DNA from: a bacterium
GTDB taxonomy: Bacteria; Zhuqueibacterota; Zhuqueibacteria; Residuimicrobiales; Krinioviventaceae
Assembly: GCA_029561455.1 (NCBI GenBank)
Contig: JAKQIY010000061.1
Location: 1-64,000 of the forward strand
Direction of reading: 5' to 3'
DNA length: 64,000 bases
The notes below the pieces were generated by a model. The model had not been told where the DNA came from, ran no database searches, and saw only the letters and a list, made by a program, of their open reading frames with translations. The position numbers and the translations under genes are program-made. Shown piece after piece: positions 55,485-62,183 of this stretch; within the stretch, counting starts at the first letter, position 1; every line of letters begins with the position of its first letter.

Positions 55485-55672
55485 GTGGTTCACCTGGGGC
55501 ACAGGACTGCTATAAAGAAAATTCTATGAATTCGAACTTGACCTGTCTTATGCTATATCTGCGGCGAGGTGGACTACACTTTTCCACACTCGTTAAAGAC
55601 AAGGGGCAAAAGCCCCTTGTTCCAGGGTTAGAAACCCTGGCGCATTTCCCGCACCGGGATGTGAATCCCGGC
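55485..55672 (-). repeat. Repeat blocks B then A (permuted copy, minus strand)
   Basis: Read on the minus strand, block B comes first (55672-55583) with the hairpins CCGGGAT-TCAC-ATCCCGG, CCAGGGT-TTCTA-ACCCTGG and ACAAGGGGC-TTTT-GCCCCTTGT. Block A follows (55582-55485), from AAAGTGTAGTCCACCTCGCC to CAGGTGAACCACAC. At 16542-16742 the order is A then B. Confidence 0.65.
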
Positions 55673-55953
55673 GCGATCAGCGTAGTTTCCCGGCCGAGCC
55701 GGGTAACTATTGGTTCCAGGCCGGGAGACCTGGAACCAGGAAAAACCATGTAACATCCCCGGTTCTCGTGGCTAAAAGGCACCCCCTCGCTGCGCTTGTC
55801 GGAATGGAAAGAATGGGTAAAGTAAAGACTGTACTTATTGTAACCACTCCCGATCCTGTTATTTACCATTTTGGAAATTTTCAGCCCAACTTTATGGTTA
55901 AGCTATTATATAAAATTTTGTTATTACCATTGTAAAACAATCACGAGGGAACT

Positions 55954-56142
55954 ATGGCTGAAGAAAAAATCACCGAAATCAAAGTCCAGGATCATAAATC
56001 CTATGCCATTACCGGCAAGATCAAAATCATCAAACCGGATGGCAGTGAGGAGATCAAAGAGGGTACGACCTATTTATGCCGTTGCGGCGCCTCCGGCAAT
56101 AAACCCTTTTGCGACGGTTCACATAAAAAGATCGGTTTCTAG
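55954..56142 (+). CDS. CDGSH iron-sulfur domain protein
   Basis: A 62-residue protein with the CDGSH-type [2Fe-2S] site CRCGASGNKPFCDGSHKKIGF spanning residues 42-62 (ligands Cys42, Cys44, Cys53, His57). A short beta-rich stretch precedes it (YAITGKIKIIKPDGSEEIKEG). Such small bacterial CDGSH proteins bind a redox-active, pH-labile cluster; the partner is unknown. The start has GAGGGA upstream. It converges with the GyrI-like gene. Confidence 0.92.
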   Translation: MAEEKITEIKVQDHKSYAITGKIKIIKPDGSEEIKEGTTYLCRCGASGNKPFCDGSHKKIGF

Positions 56143-56194
56143 ATATTGCACAAGGGAAGGAGCAAGAACTCGCCTGTTCCTTATTCTTTCGCTA

Positions 56195-56806
56195 TTACCC
56201 CATCGGCTGGCGGATAACGGTTTTCATTTTTGACCATGATGTTTTACGCGGATCGTTTAAATAAATTTCATGGTGTTTGCCGCGCAACTCTTTGCCCTGC
56301 TCACGGATAAACTGGTGTAGAGCCGCCACGGTCGGGCCTTCGGCGCTGTATGGCCCGATGTGCATGATCTGCGCCGCTCTGCCTTCGTGGTATTTTTCAA
56401 ACCGTATTTTATCAAGCGCCGGGGGATCCTTTTTCTCCCGCACTTGGGTTATGCCATTCTGTACCATTTCCGCAGTTATAAATTCCGGCTGCATGATCAT
56501 CATCGTCCATTTCCAGTCATTCTTGTTTTCGATACTGAAAGCAGCCATATCGTCGCACCACCACAGGCCTTCCAGCGGCGGCACTACATAATCCACATCG
56601 GGATTGTCTTTTTTCACCATGAATTTCAACGTATAGGCTACCGAATATAGCGCTTCGACCGCCTGCTGGTACGCCGGCGCGGTATTGGGATCGCCTTGCC
56701 CGTCGATCATTAAAAAATTCATATCCGGCACCTGTACCTGCACGCACTTTTTATCACCGGGCTGGTAAAGGTTTTTATGTTCTTTTTTCACATCAATTTT
56801 AATCAC
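56195..56806 (-). CDS. GyrI-like small-molecule-binding protein
   Basis: A 203-residue cytoplasmic protein of the GyrI-like (SOUL/AraC effector-binding) fold without a DNA-binding domain. Characteristic segments are VQVPDMNFLMIDGQGDPNTAPAYQQAVEALYSVAYTLKF (here named only by its FLMIDGQGDPN core), VPPLEGLWWCDD, and KYHEGRAAQIMHIGPYSAEG. The start is GTG at 56806; its AAGGAG lies in the last codons of the AlkD-like gene, whose stop is just before it, so they are coupled. Relatives hydrolyse or bind toxic small molecules; the substrate here is unknown. Confidence 0.85.
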   Translation of the reverse strand: MIKIDVKKEHKNLYQPGDKKCVQVQVPDMNFLMIDGQGDPNTAPAYQQAVEALYSVAYTLKFMVKKDNPDVDYVVPPLEGLWWCDDMAAFSIENKNDWKWTMMIMQPEFITAEMVQNGITQVREKKDPPALDKIRFEKYHEGRAAQIMHIGPYSAEGPTVAALHQFIREQGKELRGKHHEIYLNDPRKTSWSKMKTVIRQPMG

Positions 56807-56807
56807 T

Positions 56808-57503
56808 CTATACTCCTTCTCGTAGATTCAGCCGCCTTTGTACAGATTCACTGCGCAGTTCCCGCAGGGCATCCGCGGCAACCCAGCGGGCACATGTCGA
56901 TGATTGTTTCCTGATTTCTTCTCCCACCTGAATTGCTTTTTCACAAAGCGTTAAATTCCGTTTCCCGATCTGCCGTAGCGCCCAGTTGACCGCCTTTTTC
57001 ACGCCGTTACGGCTATCGCCGGCCTCGCGGACAATGTAAGCGAAAAACGGCTCGAACCGGTCATCCGGGGTTTTTTTATCACTCACGGCCAGCCGCGCCA
57101 TTAATACAAATCCGGCCCTTTTCACAAATTCCTCCTGTCTTTCCGCCCATTCTTCCGCTTTACGCCAGGCCAGGGCGGTCTTTTCAAACAGGTTCATAAT
57201 ACACTGGTCGCAGCTTTCCCAGTCATAAAAATCGGCCACCCATTGTTCCATTTGCTGTTCACTCACCTGTTTTGGGTCGTCCGTTAATGCCGCCAGGATC
57301 ATAGTCTCGCGGTATTTGGCCTGCCACAATTGCTGCGCCAGTTCATGATTGCGGCCTAACCGTTTGCCATACTCCCGCAACTGCGGCATGGTCCAGCCGA
57401 ATACCATGTCTGGCTTTATACCGAACCGCGCCATACCCTGCACAGCCTGTGGATTTGCTTGTGTTACCAGTTGGTCGATTATTGTTTTTACATCCGTCGC
57501 CAT
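56808..57503 (-). CDS. DNA alkylation repair protein (AlkD-like HEAT-repeat glycosylase)
   Basis: A 231-residue protein built of short paired helices, as in AlkD, which removes N3- and N7-alkylated bases from DNA. Recognisable parts are MPQLREYGKRLGRNHELAQQLW, KYRETMILAALTDDP, DFYDWESCDQCIMNLFEKTALAW (in part WESCDQ), and KKAVNWALRQIGKRN. The Trp and Asp residues of the AlkD active site (WESCDQ region and NWALRQIG) appear to be kept. The ATG has AGAGGG upstream and lies 37 bases after the M28 peptidase gene. Confidence 0.85.
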   Translation of the reverse strand: MATDVKTIIDQLVTQANPQAVQGMARFGIKPDMVFGWTMPQLREYGKRLGRNHELAQQLWQAKYRETMILAALTDDPKQVSEQQMEQWVADFYDWESCDQCIMNLFEKTALAWRKAEEWAERQEEFVKRAGFVLMARLAVSDKKTPDDRFEPFFAYIVREAGDSRNGVKKAVNWALRQIGKRNLTLCEKAIQVGEEIRKQSSTCARWVAADALRELRSESVQRRLNLREGV

Positions 57504-57540
57504 TTTCCCTCTTATCAGGTATTGATATCTTGAACAAAAA

Positions 57541-59256
57541 TTATAACGCCATAATTAAAACTTGTCTCTCACCTTCACGAACTATCTCCATACTTATAAT
57601 TTGTCCTGTTCTTAACTCGGACAAACGATTCCGATAATCATTGATATTATTCACCGGCGCACCGTCCAGCGCAACAATAATATCTCCCTTTTTCACCCCG
57701 GTAATACTGGCCCGGCGGCCCTTTTGGACATCGGCAATCTTTAAGCCTTTTACCCTGGTCGCCGCAAAATCCGGAATAATGCCAAGCAAAACCTGGGCGT
57801 TTTGTTTAACCGGCTGAATATTTGGTGCGGTTTCAGTAAAGACCAGCCGGGAGTCGCGATTGCCCAGTTCCACAATAATATCACAAGCAAGTTCAGCAAT
57901 TTCCTGCATCCCGGAGTAATTAATACGATCCGCATCATCGGTTGGCTTGTGATAATCGTCATGTGTTCCGGTATGGAACGTCAATACCGGGATATCCTGC
58001 AAACAAAACGAATGTTCATCGGACCACCCGACACCCTCCGGAAAAGCATTAATTATGAATCCAATTTTTGCCGCGCCTTGTTGGATAATATTTTCCAAAC
58101 CCGCTGCTGTTCCTGTTCCCCTGACAGTCAATATTTTTTTTACTGAATCCAGCCGCCCGACCATATCAAGGTTGATCATAATATCTATATCCTGCACCGG
58201 CAACAGCGGATTGTTAACAAAATAGTGAGAGCCCAATCGTCCAATTTCTTCAGCATCAAAAGCAATAAACAACACGGACCGCTTCAAGCCGTTCGGCAGA
58301 GCGGCAAGCTTTTCCGCAATTTCCAGCATGGACGCCACACCGGAGGCGTTATCATCCGCGCCGTTAAATACCACCAGGCTATCCTGTTTGGACGTTTCCA
58401 TACTTTTAACGTCGTAACCCACGTGATCATAATGCGCGCCCACAACAATGACTTGCTTCTTCAACTCTGCATCCCGCCCTTCCAGCATGGCCAGAACATT
58501 GGCGGCTTTTTCAAGGTGCTTGGCAGGCAGAATATTGGCGGTCAGGTTTTTTTTAATGATAAAACCTGATGGCCTTTTAGACTCACACAACCGCTTTTCT
58601 AACTCTTTTATAGTAGTACCGCACTCGCTCAATAACTGGTCGGCAATATTGCGCTTCACCTGCAAAACCGGCAGCTTGTCAGTGAGTTCACTCATATAAA
58701 CAGTCGAATCCGCCGGGGCATTGCCTTTATCATAGTGTTCCCCGGCAACAAAAATCACCCCGGCGGCGCCGCGATCTTTGGCGATCATCACTTTATTATG
58801 CAATTGACTGTGTTGCGCAAACCCACAGGCAGGGTTACCTCTATCAGGGGCGCCCGACAGCAATAAAACCCAACGGCCTTGCACATCCAAACCGGTATAA
58901 TCATGCCAGCTAATACTGTCGGCGTCAAAATCCAGCCCATAACCGGCAAAAGCAACCTGGGTGGACACTCTGGTTTTATCAAAATCCAATACTGTAGAAA
59001 CCAACACCTCAAAATTCTGAAAACCATCCTCGCCTGCGAGTTTTAATTCTTTGCTGCCTTGCAAGTTCTTTAGTATATATACTGCGGCTTTTTTACCGCC
59101 TTCACTACCGGCTTTGCGGCCCTGTAAAGAATCGGCGGCTAAAAAATAAACATGGTTCTTTAATTCTGTTTCCGTTATATCGGCGTCACCGGCAAACATG
59201 GCAACATTAGAAACAATCAGGCCGGCAAGTACTAATAAAAGTGTTTTGTTTAGCAT
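57541..59256 (-). CDS. M28 family zinc aminopeptidase with PDZ domain (paralogue 1)
   Basis: A 571-residue exported metallopeptidase. It has a signal peptide (1-22) and a conserved start ELKNHVYFLAADSLQGRKAGSEGG. A PA-like insertion (about 130-215) precedes the M28 catalytic domain: GAHYDHVGY (His), NGADDNASGVA (bridging Asp), FDAEEIGRLGS (catalytic and metal Glu), NLDMVGRLD (Asp) and THDDYHKPTDD (His). A C-terminal PDZ-like domain (about 495-571) includes GLKIADVQKGRRASITGVKKGD. It probably trims peptides in the periplasm or outside. It is a tandem duplicate of the gene at 59490; its 5' leader (59257-59301) still resembles the 3' end of the CDF gene. Confidence 0.9.
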   Translation of the reverse strand: MLNKTLLLVLAGLIVSNVAMFAGDADITETELKNHVYFLAADSLQGRKAGSEGGKKAAVYILKNLQGSKELKLAGEDGFQNFEVLVSTVLDFDKTRVSTQVAFAGYGLDFDADSISWHDYTGLDVQGRWVLLLSGAPDRGNPACGFAQHSQLHNKVMIAKDRGAAGVIFVAGEHYDKGNAPADSTVYMSELTDKLPVLQVKRNIADQLLSECGTTIKELEKRLCESKRPSGFIIKKNLTANILPAKHLEKAANVLAMLEGRDAELKKQVIVVGAHYDHVGYDVKSMETSKQDSLVVFNGADDNASGVASMLEIAEKLAALPNGLKRSVLFIAFDAEEIGRLGSHYFVNNPLLPVQDIDIMINLDMVGRLDSVKKILTVRGTGTAAGLENIIQQGAAKIGFIINAFPEGVGWSDEHSFCLQDIPVLTFHTGTHDDYHKPTDDADRINYSGMQEIAELACDIIVELGNRDSRLVFTETAPNIQPVKQNAQVLLGIIPDFAATRVKGLKIADVQKGRRASITGVKKGDIIVALDGAPVNNINDYRNRLSELRTGQIISMEIVREGERQVLIMAL

Positions 59257-59301
59257 ATTTTCCCCTTTATCAGGTTGATTTTCACAACATCAGGAAAGTT
59301 T
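59257..59301 (-). other. Leader of M28 paralogue 1 with remnant of the CDF 3' end
   Basis: Read on the minus strand, the 45 bases before the ATG line up with the 44 bases before the ATG of the second M28 gene (61278-61321), which there encode the last residues of the CDF exporter and its stop. Shared words are TGTTGTGAA, ACCTG and GGGGAAAA. Here the frame is broken by stops. This is most simply a fossil from a tandem duplication that began inside the CDF gene. Confidence 0.55.
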
Positions 59302-59377
59302 CATTATCCGGAATTTAGTGTTTAATATAAAAACATACAAAATATTTCATAACACTTTTTTTGCCAATGCGAAAGTT

Positions 59378-59400
59378 CCCCGGACGCCGTTTTGCCGGGG
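59378..59400. other. GC hairpin between the two M28 genes
   Basis: CCCCGG-ACGCCGTTTTG-CCGGGG, about 90 bases past the stop of the upstream M28 gene. It has no T run on either strand, so it may be an attenuator or a processing site rather than a terminator. Confidence 0.3.
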
Positions 59401-59489
59401 GTTATACCTGGGTAACTAAAACATCGCAATATTAACCATCTGTATCACTTTTCATCTTTCATGACATTGTTAAAAATTTTTTGCGATGC

Positions 59490-61277
59490 TTATAATTCCA
59501 CAATTAATAAATGCTTATCACCATCCCGGATGATTTCCACACTGATTATTTGTCCGGTTTTAAAATCGGACAAACGGTGCATATAATCATAGATATTATT
59601 CACCGGCTTGCCGTCCAGCGCTATAATTATATCGCCTTTCTTCATTCCGGCAAATGCGGCCGGACGCTCCTTGATGACGCCGTCGACCCGCAATCCCTGC
59701 ACATCGGTAGAGGCGTGATCCGGCACGATGCCCAGGGTAACTTGAAACTGCCGCCGTAATTCCGGTTGATTTTTCGGTCCGGCTTCGGTAAAGATCAACC
59801 GCAATTCCCGGTTACCCAGTTCACATACCAGGTCGTACACAAGTTCCGTTATCTTTTGCAGGCCGGAGTAATTAATTCGATCCGTATCATCGGCGGGGGT
59901 ATGATAGTCTTCATGCGCGCCGGTAAAGAACATCAATACCGGAATATCTTGCACATAAAACGAGGCATGATCGGAAGGGCCATACCCTTCCGGTGAAGCA
60001 TTAACAGTTAAACCGGATTTTTCCACACTCGGTTTCATAATCGATACCAGACCGGCAGCCGTACCCGTGCCCATAACGGTCAATACATTTTTCACCGAAT
60101 CGAGCCGGCCGATCATATCCATATTCAGCATGATCTCGATATTTTGTAACGGAACGGGCGGATTGCGAACAAACCAGGAAGACCCCAAACGGCCCATTTC
60201 TTCGCCGTCAAAGGCAATAAACAACACCGACCGTTTTAATCCCTGCGGCAAAGCGGCAATTTTTTGGGCAATTTCCAGCATTGCCGCCACACCGGAAGCG
60301 TTGTCGTCGGCGCCATTGTGTACTGCCAGCGTGTCCGGCTTGCGTGATCCCGAATCATAACCGCCATAACCCAAATGATCATAATGAGCGCCAACTACAA
60401 TTACCTGCTTTTTCAGACGGGGATCGCTGCCTTCAATCAATGCCATTATATTAACAGCGTTATCGTATTGACGGTCGATCTCGACAGTGGCTGTAACAGT
60501 TTTATTTATCATAAAACTGTGTGATGTTTTAGAGTCATTAACACGTTTTTCCTGGTCATTAACAGTGGTTCCGCTCTCTTTTAACAACAGGTCGCCAATA
60601 CTCCGTTTAATCTGCAGCGCCGGCAAACCGGCGGTGGATTCGCTCATATCAAAAGTTAAATCCAGTAAGTCGTCGTTTTTATTGACATTTTCACCGGCCA
60701 CAAACAATATACCGGCGGCGCCATGATCCCTGGCGATCATCACTTTATGACGTATCTGGCTGTGTTGCGCAAACGGACTGGAGGGGTTGTCCATATCCGG
60801 GTCGCCTAACAGTACCAGCACCCAACGACCGGTTACATCTATCCCGGCATAATCATGCCAGTGTACACTGTCGGCGTCAAAATCCATACCATAGCCCACA
60901 AATGCGAGCGGCGCGTTTGCAGAGGCATTTTCACTAAAAGACAGGGGAGTGAAATCCTCCATGGCCTTGAACGATTTTTTTCCAACTTTAAAACTGGTGT
61001 TTTCACCGGGTTGCAAAGCAGTAACCACTTTAAAATATTGATAGCCGGCGTCCCCCTCCAACTGCGCTGTTTTACCGTTAAACAGGTGTTGATGAATATA
61101 AGCAGCCGCCAGTTTACTACCGGCGCTGCCCGGTTTACGCCCCTGTAATGAATCGGCTGCCAGAAAATAAACATGCTGCCTTAATTCGGCAATGGTTATA
61201 TCAGAGTTTTGCGAAAAAACGCCAATATTCAAAAACAACAGGCTGGTAATTAATACTGAAAATATTTTTTTTTGCAT
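59490..61277 (-). CDS. M28 family zinc aminopeptidase with PDZ domain (paralogue 2)
   Basis: A 595-residue exported metallopeptidase, close paralogue of the gene at 57541. It has a signal peptide (1-23, ending NIGVFSQ). Catalytic-site residues are all kept: GAHYDHLGY, NGADDNASGVA, FDGEEMGRLGS, NMDMIGRLD, and the His in AHEDYHTPADDTD. A C-terminal PDZ-like domain (about 515-595) includes VDGVIKERPAAFAGMKKGD. The ATG at 61277 is chosen because GGGG lies at the right distance; ten further codons upstream would run into the CDF gene. It starts 10 bases after the CDF stop, so it is in the feoB-CDF operon. Confidence 0.9.
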   Translation of the reverse strand: MQKKIFSVLITSLLFLNIGVFSQNSDITIAELRQHVYFLAADSLQGRKPGSAGSKLAAAYIHQHLFNGKTAQLEGDAGYQYFKVVTALQPGENTSFKVGKKSFKAMEDFTPLSFSENASANAPLAFVGYGMDFDADSVHWHDYAGIDVTGRWVLVLLGDPDMDNPSSPFAQHSQIRHKVMIARDHGAAGILFVAGENVNKNDDLLDLTFDMSESTAGLPALQIKRSIGDLLLKESGTTVNDQEKRVNDSKTSHSFMINKTVTATVEIDRQYDNAVNIMALIEGSDPRLKKQVIVVGAHYDHLGYGGYDSGSRKPDTLAVHNGADDNASGVAAMLEIAQKIAALPQGLKRSVLFIAFDGEEMGRLGSSWFVRNPPVPLQNIEIMLNMDMIGRLDSVKNVLTVMGTGTAAGLVSIMKPSVEKSGLTVNASPEGYGPSDHASFYVQDIPVLMFFTGAHEDYHTPADDTDRINYSGLQKITELVYDLVCELGNRELRLIFTEAGPKNQPELRRQFQVTLGIVPDHASTDVQGLRVDGVIKERPAAFAGMKKGDIIIALDGKPVNNIYDYMHRLSDFKTGQIISVEIIRDGDKHLLIVEL

Positions 61278-61287
61278 ATTTTTCCCC

Positions 61288-62169
61288 TTAGCAGGTTTTG
61301 TATTCACAACACTGGGAAACTGTCTCTATTTCCAGGGTTTCATGTTCAATATCGAGATCATGCAGTATGGTGCGTAATTCCTTTCTCAACTCACCAATTT
61401 CCTCCCAGGACATGACGTCCCGTACTACTATATGCGCCGATAGAACATGGTAGTTGCCATCCAGCGACCACACATGCACATCGTGCACCGATTCAACCTG
61501 TTCAACATGAGACAAGTTATTAATAATTCGCTCAATATCTATAGCGGGGGGAATTCCCTGCAAGAATAATTGCACTATTTCCCGTAAATTCTTTACTACC
61601 CGGTACAGGATATATCCGGCAATTAACAGCGATAAAAGCGGATCGATGACATAAAAATCAAACGCCATGATCACCAAACTGCCAATTAATACCGCGACCC
61701 AGCCCAACATATCTTCCAGCAGGTGTAAACGCACTACCTGTTCGTTACGCGATTTACCGGTTTTTAATTTAATGACGGCAAACCCGTTGACTAGAATTCC
61801 CAGGACAGCCAGTCCCAGCATACCGGTCTTGTGCACCGGGGTTGGATTTATAACCGCCGGAATCGCGCGATAAAGGATGATCATTGAACCGGCACACAAT
61901 ACCACGGAACTGATGAGCGCTGCCGCCAGGGAAAAACGCCGGTAGCCGTAAGAATAATTTTGGTCGCGTTGTTTACGGGAAAATTTTTCCAGGTACAGGG
62001 ACAAACCAATCGTAATCGTATCCCCCAGATCGTGCAGGGCATCGGAGAGAATGGCCATAGAGCCGGTTAACAGTCCCCCGCCAAACTCTATGATGGTAAA
62101 AATCAAATTCAGTGCAAAGGCAACGCGGAGGTTCGCCGGCGCCTCATGTACATGCTGATGTGAATGTGC
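61288..62169 (-). CDS. Cation diffusion facilitator (CDF) metal exporter
   Basis: A 293-residue inner-membrane antiporter that exports divalent metal (Zn, Co, Fe or Cd). Six helices are seen. It has a His-rich N-terminus (MAHSHQHVH) and the metal sites LSDALHDLGDTITIGLSLYL in helix 2 and LHLLEDMLGWVAVL in helix 5 (H-x3-D type, zinc-like). A cytoplasmic domain follows, with VESVHDVHVWSLDGNYHVLSAHIVV. The C-terminus carries extra Cys (QCCEYKTC) that could bind metal. The ATG at 62169 is preferred, with AGGACA upstream; a longer frame overlaps feoB. It is 14 bases downstream of feoB. Confidence 0.92.
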   Translation of the reverse strand, partial: AHSHQHVHEAPANLRVAFALNLIFTIIEFGGGLLTGSMAILSDALHDLGDTITIGLSLYLEKFSRKQRDQNYSYGYRRFSLAAALISSVVLCAGSMIILYRAIPAVINPTPVHKTGMLGLAVLGILVNGFAVIKLKTGKSRNEQVVRLHLLEDMLGWVAVLIGSLVIMAFDFYVIDPLLSLLIAGYILYRVVKNLREIVQLFLQGIPPAIDIERIINNLSHVEQVESVHDVHVWSLDGNYHVLSAHIVVRDVMSWEEIGELRKELRTILHDLDIEHETLEIETVSQCCEYKTC

Positions 62170-62183
62170 CATAAGTGTCCTGC

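Larger units (their letters stand above)
55265..55953. other. Gene-less repeat island 3
   Basis: About 690 bases without a supported gene. Contents in order: a perfect 11-bp hairpin CGTCCGGGGTT-TCAT-AACCCCGGACG (55443-55468), blocks A and B in inverse order (55485-55672), a TGGTTCCAGG / CCTGGAACCA hairpin (about 55710-55739), and the leader of the CDGSH gene from about 55850. Confidence 0.6.

Noticed and set aside
55510-55869. 119-codon frame on the minus strand in repeat island 3
   Set aside because: Its translation is made of the block A/B hairpins and recurs as frame fragments at 16.5 kb, so it is repeat DNA, not a protein.
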